A stretch of DNA of 7,283 nt. Origin: Rikenellaceae bacterium. GTDB taxonomy: Bacteria > Bacteroidota > Bacteroidia > Bacteroidales > Rikenellaceae. The translations under genes were made by a program, and so were the position numbers. The DNA lies in contig JAJBVJ010000251.1 of the NCBI GenBank assembly GCA_020859875.1, positions 1-7,283 of the forward strand, read 5' to 3'. Every line of letters starts with the position of its first letter. Position 1 is the first letter of the stretch. Below, piece after piece: positions 1 to 5,401 of this stretch. A model generated the notes under the pieces. It searched no databases, was not told where the DNA came from, and was given only the letters and a program-made list of their open reading frames with translations.

Positions 1-47
1 TATTTAATAATCTGGCTATTTAATATTTAGGGGTAATAAATATTATA

Positions 48-1544
48 TTATGCATCTTGTGGATAGCTGCCGTATCTTTCGGCAGCTATTCCTTTAATTA
101 CCGATCTGGCTTCAGACCACGCGGCCGGTTTGAAGACCACGGAAAGAAGCAAATAAACGGCGATCCCGGCCACCGCCTTTACGGCGACCGTTATCCCGCA
201 CCCCAAGCAGCTTTCCGATAACTCCGGGAAGGTATATATCGCCGCAATACCGACGGCCTGAACGGCAGTGTACATGGCTACGGACATGGCAAGATACGGC
301 ATGGTATCGGCCATCTGCATCCGGAAGCCATAGCCGTTGGTTTTTCTGGCAAGATAACAGTTCACCGCCATTTCAAAACCGTTCCAGACCACATATGCCC
401 AGGCAAGCGCTTTTACCCCGAGAAATGCCGCAATGGTTATTGCTCCGGCGGCAAATATTTTCTTTATGATCTCGGCCCGCAGGATCGTATTTCCGAGCCC
501 TTTTGCCCGAAGTATGTTAATGGCGGCATTGGACAGCGGCATAAAAAAGGCGGCCAGGCAGAAGATCCGGAAATAGCCCACCGCGGGGAGCCATTTCTCC
601 CCTCCGGCTCCCGCGAAACCCTCCGGAGCGACGGCGATAAGGCCTGCCATGACAGGAAAGAGGATAAAAGAGAGAACCTGGACAACCTGCCGTGAAGCCA
701 TCCGCAGCTTATCTTCATTATCCTGAAAGGAGGCAAGGGCCGGATAACTCACATTATGTACCGACTGGCCGAGGGCCGCGGCGATACTGTCCTTGAATTT
801 GAGGGACTGATTGTAATACCCCACTTGGGCCACCGAGTGAAAACGGCCGATTATTACTGTACTGACCCTACCGAATATCTGGTTGATGATCCCCGTAAGG
901 AACAGCCGGGAACCGAACGAGTAGAGTTCGCGCACGGAGTCCGTCGAAAATATGCGCTTCGGCCTCCAGCGGCTTGCAATCCATAGCAATACGGTTTTTA
1001 TGAGTTCGTTGGCAACCGACTGCCATACAAGAGCCCAGGGGCCGAAGCCCATCGCCGCGAGGATTATAAGCAGAGCGCAGGAGAGAATGGTAGCGGTAAA
1101 GGATATTTTCGACAGTGCCCCAAAATCCATTTTTCTGGACATCAGAGTAGTTTGGATTAGTCCGAGCGCGCTCAGCGGAAGGGTCAGAAAAAGAACAGGT
1201 GCTATGGAGGTGAGTGTCGCCTGGCCGAAAAACCGGGCAAGAGGCCAGGAGAGGCCTACCAGTAGTATATAGAGCGCCAGGGCGATGGCTACATTCAGAT
1301 AGAAAATCGAATTGTAATCCTTCTCCCCCGCATCCTTTTTACGTATAAGGGCTTGGGAGAAGCCGCTGTCGACGATCGTGTAAGCGATGAAAGAAAAGAT
1401 TGCAAGCAGTTCCACGACCCCGAACTCGGCCGGAAAAAGATAGCGCAGGACAATGATCCCGGACAAAATACGAACGGCGGCAGTGGCAAATTTCTCCCCT
1501 GCCGACCACATGAATCCGGAAATTACTTTTTTCCTGTACTGCAC
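48..1544 (-). CDS. Polysaccharide/lipopolysaccharide flippase (Wzx-type, MOP superfamily)
   Basis: A 498-residue, highly hydrophobic protein that very probably moves undecaprenyl-linked sugar repeats across the inner membrane for capsule, O-antigen or exopolysaccharide assembly. It resembles the COG2244 / Polysacc_synt family in length (usually 450-500 aa), in the N-terminal pattern ISGFMWSAGEKF (residues 8-19), in RYLFPAEFGVVEL (34-46), in DSGFSQALIRKKD (59-71), and in GFGPWALVWQ (166-175). Hydrophobic blocks run through nearly the whole chain, consistent with about 14 membrane helices; charged loops lie near 66-77, 191-208 and 271-285. The start codon is GTG (minus-strand GTG CAG TAC). It is preferred over the in-frame ATG at residue 12 because family members carry a short basic stretch before ISG. 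No Shine-Dalgarno is seen. The gene is separated from pyk by a hairpin, so it probably has its own promoter. The substrate cannot be read from sequence, and no glycosyltransferase is visible in the window. The family call is firm. Confidence 0.92.
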   Translation of the reverse strand: MQYRKKVISGFMWSAGEKFATAAVRILSGIIVLRYLFPAEFGVVELLAIFSFIAYTIVDSGFSQALIRKKDAGEKDYNSIFYLNVAIALALYILLVGLSWPLARFFGQATLTSIAPVLFLTLPLSALGLIQTTLMSRKMDFGALSKISFTATILSCALLIILAAMGFGPWALVWQSVANELIKTVLLWIASRWRPKRIFSTDSVRELYSFGSRLFLTGIINQIFGRVSTVIIGRFHSVAQVGYYNQSLKFKDSIAAALGQSVHNVSYPALASFQDNEDKLRMASRQVVQVLSFILFPVMAGLIAVAPEGFAGAGGEKWLPAVGYFRIFCLAAFFMPLSNAAINILRAKGLGNTILRAEIIKKIFAAGAITIAAFLGVKALAWAYVVWNGFEMAVNCYLARKTNGYGFRMQMADTMPYLAMSVAMYTAVQAVGIAAIYTFPELSESCLGCGITVAVKAVAGIAVYLLLSVVFKPAAWSEARSVIKGIAAERYGSYPQDA

Positions 1545-1562
1545 CTGTGTAATAAATGTTCG

Positions 1563-1570
1563 TAAATATA
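1563..1570 (-). promoter_or_regulatory. Candidate -7 promoter element of the flippase gene
   Basis: The minus strand reads TATATTTA, a 7-of-8 match to the Bacteroidota -7 element TAnnTTTG (final G replaced by A). It ends 18 nt before the GTG start and lies just downstream of the pyk terminator, where a new promoter is needed. No clear TTTG -33 element is seen about 20 nt upstream, so this is a weaker candidate than those before aroQ and the hydrolase gene. Confidence 0.4.
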
Positions 1571-1584
1571 CGGTTTTTGCCGGA

Positions 1585-1622
1585 AAGGGAACGCCCGGCG
1601 AAACATCGCCGGGCGTTCCCTT
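1585..1622 (-). terminator. Intrinsic terminator-like hairpin after pyk
   Basis: A perfect inverted repeat with arms 1585-1600 and 1607-1622 (16 bp, of which 14 are the GC-rich core GGGAACGCCCGGCG) closes a 6-nt loop, AAACAT. It begins 23 nt past the pyk TAG stop and lies before the flippase. On the minus strand the stem is followed only by TTTCC, so the U-tract is short. On the plus strand it is followed by a T-poor sequence. Position and stem strength argue for termination or 3'-end stabilisation of the aroQ-pyk transcript. Confidence 0.8.
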
Positions 1623-1645
1623 ATGGAACCGGGATAGCCGGCCTC

Positions 1646-3115
1646 CTATTCCTTGTTGCAGGTGACTTCATTGTTCATGGCTTTATGCTGGAGGTTCAGC
1701 ACATTGCCTATCTCCATAAAGGAGGCTCCTTTGGCCGCGCCGAAACTGCCGCCCACAACTACGATCATATCCTCCTTATACAGCCATTTTTTACGTTCGA
1801 GGTAATAAAGGATGCTCAAAAGGAAACTGTTGTGCGTTTCCGAGGGCTCGCGGTAAATGGCATATACGCCGTAGGAGAGCCCGAGCTGGCGCATTACGCT
1901 CTTACGGTAGCATACCGCGTAAACCGGTTTTTGGCTGCGGAATGCGGAAAGATAGCGGCCGGTACGCCCAGATAGGGTGTCGATAACGATCGCCTTGACC
2001 GGGAGGTTGAGCGTCGCACGCACGGCCGAACGCGAGAGCTGTGCGGTTACTTCGTTATTGATCCGCACCATATTCATGTCGCTGTCGGGGTTATGAGAAG
2101 ATGTATCGAGTTCGATTTGGCGTGCCACCCGGGCCATGGTCGAAACCGCCTCCACGGGGTAATCTCCGTTGGCCGTTTCGCCGCTCAGCATGATGGCGTC
2201 GACCCGCTGGTAGATTGCGCCCGCTATGTCGCTCACCTCCGCCCGAGTAGGCCGGGGACTGCTAATCATCGACTGGAGCATCTGGGTTGCGATAATAACG
2301 GGGCTCTTGCTCTCTATACACTTGCGCACGATATACCTTTGTGTGACGGGTATTTCCTCGGCCGGGATCTCCACGCCGAGGTCTCCGCGGGCCACCATTA
2401 CCCCGTAGGTCTCCATCAAAATCTCGTCGATATTGTTCACCCCTTCGCGGTTCTCGATCTTTGAGATTATCTTTATGGGGCTGTTATGTTCGCGCAGTAT
2501 CTGTTTTACGGCAAGCACATCTTCCTTCGAACGGACGAAGGAGTGGGCGATAAAATCTATGTCGTTTTCGATGGCCCACAGGATATAATCCCTGTCTTTT
2601 TCGGTGATGGACGGCAGGTTGATCTCTACCCCCGGAACATTGACATTTTTGCGGGGCTTGATGGTAGCGTCGTTTACCATTTCGCAAATCAGGGTCTCGT
2701 CCTGCTTATCTTTTACGATGAGCTCGATCTCCCCGTCCTCGATAAGGATGCGGGCTCCCTGCGGCACATCGTCGAATATCGAGGCATCGTTCATATAGAT
2801 CATCTCAGCAGTTGAGGGCTGGTTGGCGGCGGTGCCTTTTATCCGTACCGTATCGCCCGCTTTAAAGGGAATGCCTTTCTCGTTGTCCCCCTCCATTCCG
2901 GTAACCCGTATCTCGGGCCCTTTGGTGTCGATTATTATCGGTATCTGATCCGATACCTGCCTGACATTCTCAATGATCTTTTGCGCGCCTTCGATCGGTG
3001 CGTGCGCCGTGTTGATCCGCACGGCATTCATTCCCGCATCGTAGAGCGACTGGATATAGTCCACATCACAGCGGAAGTCCGATATGGTGGCGACTATCTT
3101 TGTTCTTTTGTCCAT
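1646..3115 (-). CDS. pyk: Pyruvate kinase
   Basis: Converts phosphoenolpyruvate and ADP to pyruvate and ATP, the last step of glycolysis, in the cytosol. The 489-residue length is normal for the family. The order is a TIM-barrel A domain with DTKGPEIR (63-70), an inserted B domain (about 72-160), the rest of the barrel, and a C-terminal regulatory domain (about 345-480). The active-site signature IKIISKIENREGV (214-226) supplies the catalytic Lys219 and metal ligand Glu221. ARGDLGVE (242-249) supplies Asp245, ATQML (276-280) the conserved Thr277, and PRPTRAEVSD and MLSGETANG follow. The N-terminal region is divergent: TISDFRCD (10-17) replaces the usual TIGPAS, and RINTAHA (33-39) replaces RLNFSHG, losing a Ser that ligands potassium in muscle enzyme. 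I recall Bacteroides enzymes with similar changes, so this is probably lineage-typical rather than damage. The gene starts 22 nt after aroQ with no promoter between, so the two are probably cotranscribed. Confidence 0.97.
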   Translation of the reverse strand: MDKRTKIVATISDFRCDVDYIQSLYDAGMNAVRINTAHAPIEGAQKIIENVRQVSDQIPIIIDTKGPEIRVTGMEGDNEKGIPFKAGDTVRIKGTAANQPSTAEMIYMNDASIFDDVPQGARILIEDGEIELIVKDKQDETLICEMVNDATIKPRKNVNVPGVEINLPSITEKDRDYILWAIENDIDFIAHSFVRSKEDVLAVKQILREHNSPIKIISKIENREGVNNIDEILMETYGVMVARGDLGVEIPAEEIPVTQRYIVRKCIESKSPVIIATQMLQSMISSPRPTRAEVSDIAGAIYQRVDAIMLSGETANGDYPVEAVSTMARVARQIELDTSSHNPDSDMNMVRINNEVTAQLSRSAVRATLNLPVKAIVIDTLSGRTGRYLSAFRSQKPVYAVCYRKSVMRQLGLSYGVYAIYREPSETHNSFLLSILYYLERKKWLYKEDMIVVVGGSFGAAKGASFMEIGNVLNLQHKAMNNEVTCNKE

Positions 3116-3137
3116 ATATTAACTTATTTCCTGTTTA

Positions 3138-3557
3138 TTATTTTTTTACGGCCAAGACCCCGAGACGGTAAGAATCGAGCCCGAAGCCCATGATCGACCC
3201 GAGGCATTTGGGAGCCAGGAGGGATTCGTGGCGAAACTCCTCGCGCGCGAGGATCGAGGATATATGCACCTCTACTACGGGCGTGGATATGGCCCCGATG
3301 GCATCCCTTATAGCCACCGAGGTGTGGGTGTAGCCGCCCGCATTGAGCAGGATGCCGTCATAGGAATTGCCGTCCGCCGCATGTAGCGCATTTATGAGTT
3401 CACCCTCGACATTCGACTGGTAATAGTCGATAGTATCCGCCGGAAATTTTTTCCTCAGCTCTTCGAGGTAATCCTCGAAGTCCCTGTGGCCGTAGACCGA
3501 TGGTTCCCGTTTGCCCAATAGGTTCAGGTTGGGGCCGTTTATAATGAGGATATTCAT
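3138..3557 (-). CDS. aroQ: Type II 3-dehydroquinate dehydratase
   Basis: Dehydrates 3-dehydroquinate to 3-dehydroshikimate in the shikimate pathway for aromatic amino acids. It is cytosolic, and type II enzymes are usually dodecamers. The 139-residue length matches the small type II family, unrelated to the type I (AroD) enzyme. Signature blocks are all present: INGPNLNLLGKREP (6-19) with the lid Arg17 and catalytic Tyr22; QSNVEGELI (47-55); NAGGYTHTSVAIRDA (72-86); and EVHISS (96-101) with catalytic His98, followed by REEFRHES (105-112). The usual HxSN after the catalytic His reads HISS, a mild variant. GFGLDSY closes the domain as usual. The gene is first in a probable two-gene unit with pyk and has a perfect -7 element 19 nt before its ATG; no Shine-Dalgarno is apparent. 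Its link to pyk is metabolically sensible because phosphoenolpyruvate feeds the shikimate pathway, but that functional coupling is inference. Confidence 0.97.
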   Translation of the reverse strand: MNILIINGPNLNLLGKREPSVYGHRDFEDYLEELRKKFPADTIDYYQSNVEGELINALHAADGNSYDGILLNAGGYTHTSVAIRDAIGAISTPVVEVHISSILAREEFRHESLLAPKCLGSIMGFGLDSYRLGVLAVKK

Positions 3558-3576
3558 TCGTGAATTATTAAAGTTG

Positions 3577-3584
3577 CAAAATTA
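3577..3584 (-). promoter_or_regulatory. -7 promoter element of aroQ-pyk
   Basis: The minus strand reads TAATTTTG, a perfect match to the Bacteroidota -7 consensus TAnnTTTG, ending 19 nt before the aroQ ATG. An A/T-rich stretch containing GCTTTTTTCAC lies where a -33 element would be, but without an exact TTTG. A transcript from here would have an untranslated leader of only about 12-15 nt. Confidence 0.6.
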
Positions 3585-3586
3585 AC

Positions 3587-3614
3587 CCGGATTTTGTGAA
3601 AAAAGCGCATCCGG
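3587..3614. repeat. Short inverted repeat upstream of the aroQ promoter
   Basis: CCGGAT (3587-3592) and ATCCGG (3609-3614) form 6-bp arms around a 16-nt A/T-rich spacer, starting 2 nt upstream of the aroQ -7 element and spanning its -33 region. It could be an operator half-site pair for a dimeric regulator. Arms this short also arise by chance, so this is only noted. Confidence 0.25.
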
Positions 3615-3642
3615 CACTTTAAATCAATTTTAAATATGGTCG

Positions 3643-3663
3643 AAGGGCGGTTGCCCCTTTTTT
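3643..3663. terminator. Weak terminator-like hairpin between the dehydrogenase and aroQ
   Basis: AAGGGC and GCCCCTT can fold around a GGTT loop, with one bulged C, and on the plus strand the stem merges into a run of six T. The run is on the wrong side for the minus-strand dehydrogenase, where the stem is followed only by TT. The nearest genes are all on the minus strand, so it would either be a poor terminator for the dehydrogenase (61 nt past its stop) or stop antisense transcription. The rest of the 167-nt gap (3558-3724) holds the aroQ promoter and no convincing gene. Confidence 0.3.
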
Positions 3664-3724
3664 ACCCCGGCTGTATCTACCGCTATTTACTCCCGGTTCT
3701 GCAATTTTTCGGCCAAGTGGTAAC

Positions 3725-4537
3725 TTATTTCAGGGGCGAATCGGGTTCCTTGGCCATGTGGCCGTAGAACATTTTATCGAGCAGGCCGGGTGCGAATTTT
3801 TTTATAAAGGCCGTGGCCCGGCCGTTAAAATCCATCAACACGGTTCTCTTCCTTCTGGCCACCCCTTTAATTATCCTTGCCGCTGCTTCCTCCGCCGACA
3901 TCATCCGGCCCTCGTCCCGCGGGGTCTCTCCCTGCGAGGAGCCGTCGGCCGTAAGAGCGGCGAAACGGACATTGGAGGCCGTAAACCCGGGACAGGCGAT
4001 CATCACATGCAGCCCTTTTTTCAGGTTCTCGATGCGCACGGTTTCGAGGAATCCCGTCATGGCATATTTTGATGCCGAATATCCGGTTCTTCCGGGCAGG
4101 CCGTGTATGCCGGCCACGGATGAAACCCCCACGAGCGAGCCCCGGGAGGCCTGCAGGTATGGCAGGGCGTATTTCGCACAATAGACCGTCCCCCAGAAAT
4201 TGACGTCCATAAGTCGGTGGAGTACCGACAGTTCCAAGTCATCGAACAGAGCCCTCATCGAGATACCCGCATTACATATCATAACGTCGATCCCCCCGAA
4301 GGTTTCTACGGCCCCCTCGATAAGCGCTTTGCAATCCCCCTCTCGGGTAACGTCGGTGGATTGAACTTTTATCTTTCCGCCTTTGGACTCGATCTCCGCC
4401 TGGAGTGCGGAGAGTTTTTCCGCGCTCCGCGCCCCGGCTACGATGTTCGCGCCGGCCGCCGAGAAGCAGCGGGCAAGCGCCAGACCGATGCCCGAGGAGG
4501 CGCCCGTTATCACGACTGTTTTTCCTGTGAAATCCAT
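3725..4537 (-). CDS. Classical short-chain dehydrogenase/reductase (SDR)
   Basis: A 270-residue soluble NAD(P)-dependent oxidoreductase with a Rossmann fold. The cofactor loop TGASSGIG is at 11-18; Arg37 after the second strand (AGARSAEKL) suggests NADP(H). The TDVT block (61-64) contacts adenine, and NAG is at 89-91. The catalytic tetrad is visible: Asn113 (in DVNFWG), Ser140, and Tyr153/Lys157 in YSASK. PG at 183-184 follows the usual sixth strand. The C-terminal part (about 190-270) is a substrate-binding cap with a basic, amphipathic stretch (RRKRTVLMDF, 228-237) rather than a clear membrane helix. The overall look resembles the DHRS7 / 11-beta-hydroxysteroid-dehydrogenase-like branch, but SDR substrates cannot be read from motifs, so no substrate is assigned. 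The ATG is 9 nt after the stop of the upstream hydrolase gene, indicating cotranscription. No Shine-Dalgarno is seen. The family call is firm and the function unknown. Confidence 0.93.
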   Translation of the reverse strand: MDFTGKTVVITGASSGIGLALARCFSAAGANIVAGARSAEKLSALQAEIESKGGKIKVQSTDVTREGDCKALIEGAVETFGGIDVMICNAGISMRALFDDLELSVLHRLMDVNFWGTVYCAKYALPYLQASRGSLVGVSSVAGIHGLPGRTGYSASKYAMTGFLETVRIENLKKGLHVMIACPGFTASNVRFAALTADGSSQGETPRDEGRMMSAEEAAARIIKGVARRKRTVLMDFNGRATAFIKKFAPGLLDKMFYGHMAKEPDSPLK

Positions 4538-4546
4538 TTTGCTGAA

Positions 4547-5323
4547 TTAATTTGCCCCGAATTCTATCGTAAGTCCGTCGTAAGAGAGATGAACCCCGTC
4601 GGGAAGCAGGGGCTCCACTTCCCGGTATAGCCCCATCTGGTGGGATATGTGCGTAAGGTAGATATTGGCCGCACCAGCCTTTCTGCCGATCAGCACCGCT
4701 TCTTCGAGAGTGAAATGTGAAAGGTGGGGCTCTTTACGCAAGGCATTTATAACGAGCAATTCGACTCCTTTTATCTTGTCGAGCTCCGTATCGGTTATGG
4801 AATTGAAATCGGTGAGATAAGCCATATTCCCGATGCGGAAACCGGTAACGGGAAGTTTGTAATGGAGCCCGGTGACAGGGATAACTACGATATCCTTTAC
4901 CCGGAAATTCTCGGCGGGATCGATCGTGTGAAGGTTCATATCCGGAACTCCCGGATAGCGGTCGTCGCCGAAGGCGTAATCGAAATCCTTTTTTATAACC
5001 GACTGAACCCTGCGGGTTGCGTATATATCCACGGGGTTGCCCGTGGTGTAGTTATAGGCCCGCACATCGTCCAGGCCGCCGATATGATCCTTGTGCTGGT
5101 GGGTTAGCAGGATGGCGTCTATATGAGAGACCTCTTCGCGCAACATCTGCTGGCGGAAATCCGGCCCCGCATCGATGATTATTTCCCTCCCGTTGTATTC
5201 CACCAGAACGGACGACCGCAGGCGCCGGTCACACCGGTCGGTGCTTGTGCACACCCTGCAGCGGCAGGAAATAACCGGAACCCCCTGTGAGGTGCCCGTA
5301 CCTAAAAATGTCAGTGTCGGCAT
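4547..5323 (-). CDS. PhnP-like metallo-beta-lactamase-fold hydrolase
   Basis: A 258-residue cytosolic metal-dependent hydrolase of the COG1235 type. The dinuclear metal site is complete: HQHKDH (75-80) gives His75, His77, Asp79 and His80; His154 lies in GLHYKLPVTG; the bridging Asp172 lies in YLTDFNS; His225 lies in YLTHISH. A second, structural zinc site is likely: Cys20, Cys22 and Cys25 (CRCRVC) with His228, three residues after the active-site His. This is the arrangement known from E. coli PhnP, which opens a ribosyl 1,2-cyclic phosphate. No phosphonate (phn) genes are nearby, so a cyclic phosphodiester substrate is plausible but the physiological one is unknown. GTGTSQGVP (8-16) and LRSSVLVE (35-42) also fit the family. 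The gene is probably first in a two-gene transcript with the downstream dehydrogenase. Its promoter lies immediately downstream of the transporter terminator. Confidence 0.92.
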   Translation of the reverse strand: MPTLTFLGTGTSQGVPVISCRCRVCTSTDRCDRRLRSSVLVEYNGREIIIDAGPDFRQQMLREEVSHIDAILLTHQHKDHIGGLDDVRAYNYTTGNPVDIYATRRVQSVIKKDFDYAFGDDRYPGVPDMNLHTIDPAENFRVKDIVVIPVTGLHYKLPVTGFRIGNMAYLTDFNSITDTELDKIKGVELLVINALRKEPHLSHFTLEEAVLIGRKAGAANIYLTHISHQMGLYREVEPLLPDGVHLSYDGLTIEFGAN

Positions 5324-5342
5324 CGGCTCGTAAATGATCGAC

Positions 5343-5350
5343 CAAAGATA
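5343..5350 (-). promoter_or_regulatory. -7 promoter element of the hydrolase-dehydrogenase pair
   Basis: The minus strand reads TATCTTTG, a perfect TAnnTTTG match, ending 19 nt before the hydrolase ATG. The preceding 2-36 nt are the terminator hairpin of the upstream transporter gene, so the -33 region would lie inside that stem-loop; no exact TTTG is there. Confidence 0.6.
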
Positions 5351-5351
5351 C

Positions 5352-5386
5352 GAAAAAGGCTCCGAAACCGAACCGGAGCCTTTTTC
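5352..5386 (-). terminator. Intrinsic terminator after the peptide transporter gene
   Basis: The arms 5352-5364 and 5374-5386 (GAAAAAGGCTCCG and its complement) form a 13-bp perfect stem around a 9-nt loop. On the minus strand the GC core is followed by TTTTTCG, and on the plus strand by TTTTTC, so the element could work in both directions. It starts 15 nt past the transporter stop codon, exactly where a terminator is expected. Confidence 0.88.
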
Positions 5387-5401
5387 TATTATCGCTTACC
5401 C

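Noticed and set aside
1..47. AT-rich left edge with TATTTAATA repeated at 1-9 and 17-25
   Set aside because: A 9-bp repeat in very AT-rich DNA is expected by chance, and no -7 element or hairpin is evident. It is probably ordinary spacer downstream of the flippase.
1509..1511. In-frame ATG at flippase residue 12 as the true start
   Set aside because: Starting there would remove the basic ISG-type N-terminus that family members carry; GTG at 1544 also gives the same promoter-to-start spacing as two other genes in the window.
1556..1975. A 139-codon open frame on the plus strand across the pyk terminator and 3' end of pyk
   Set aside because: It runs through the terminator hairpin and is antisense to the conserved pyruvate kinase C-terminal domain; no motif and no start signals.
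3636..3767. A 43-codon plus-strand open frame (begins MVEGRLPLFYPG) in the gap before aroQ, running into the dehydrogenase gene
   Set aside because: No ribosome site, it passes through the terminator-like T6 hairpin, and its last third is antisense to the dehydrogenase. Too little to call a small protein without conservation or expression data.
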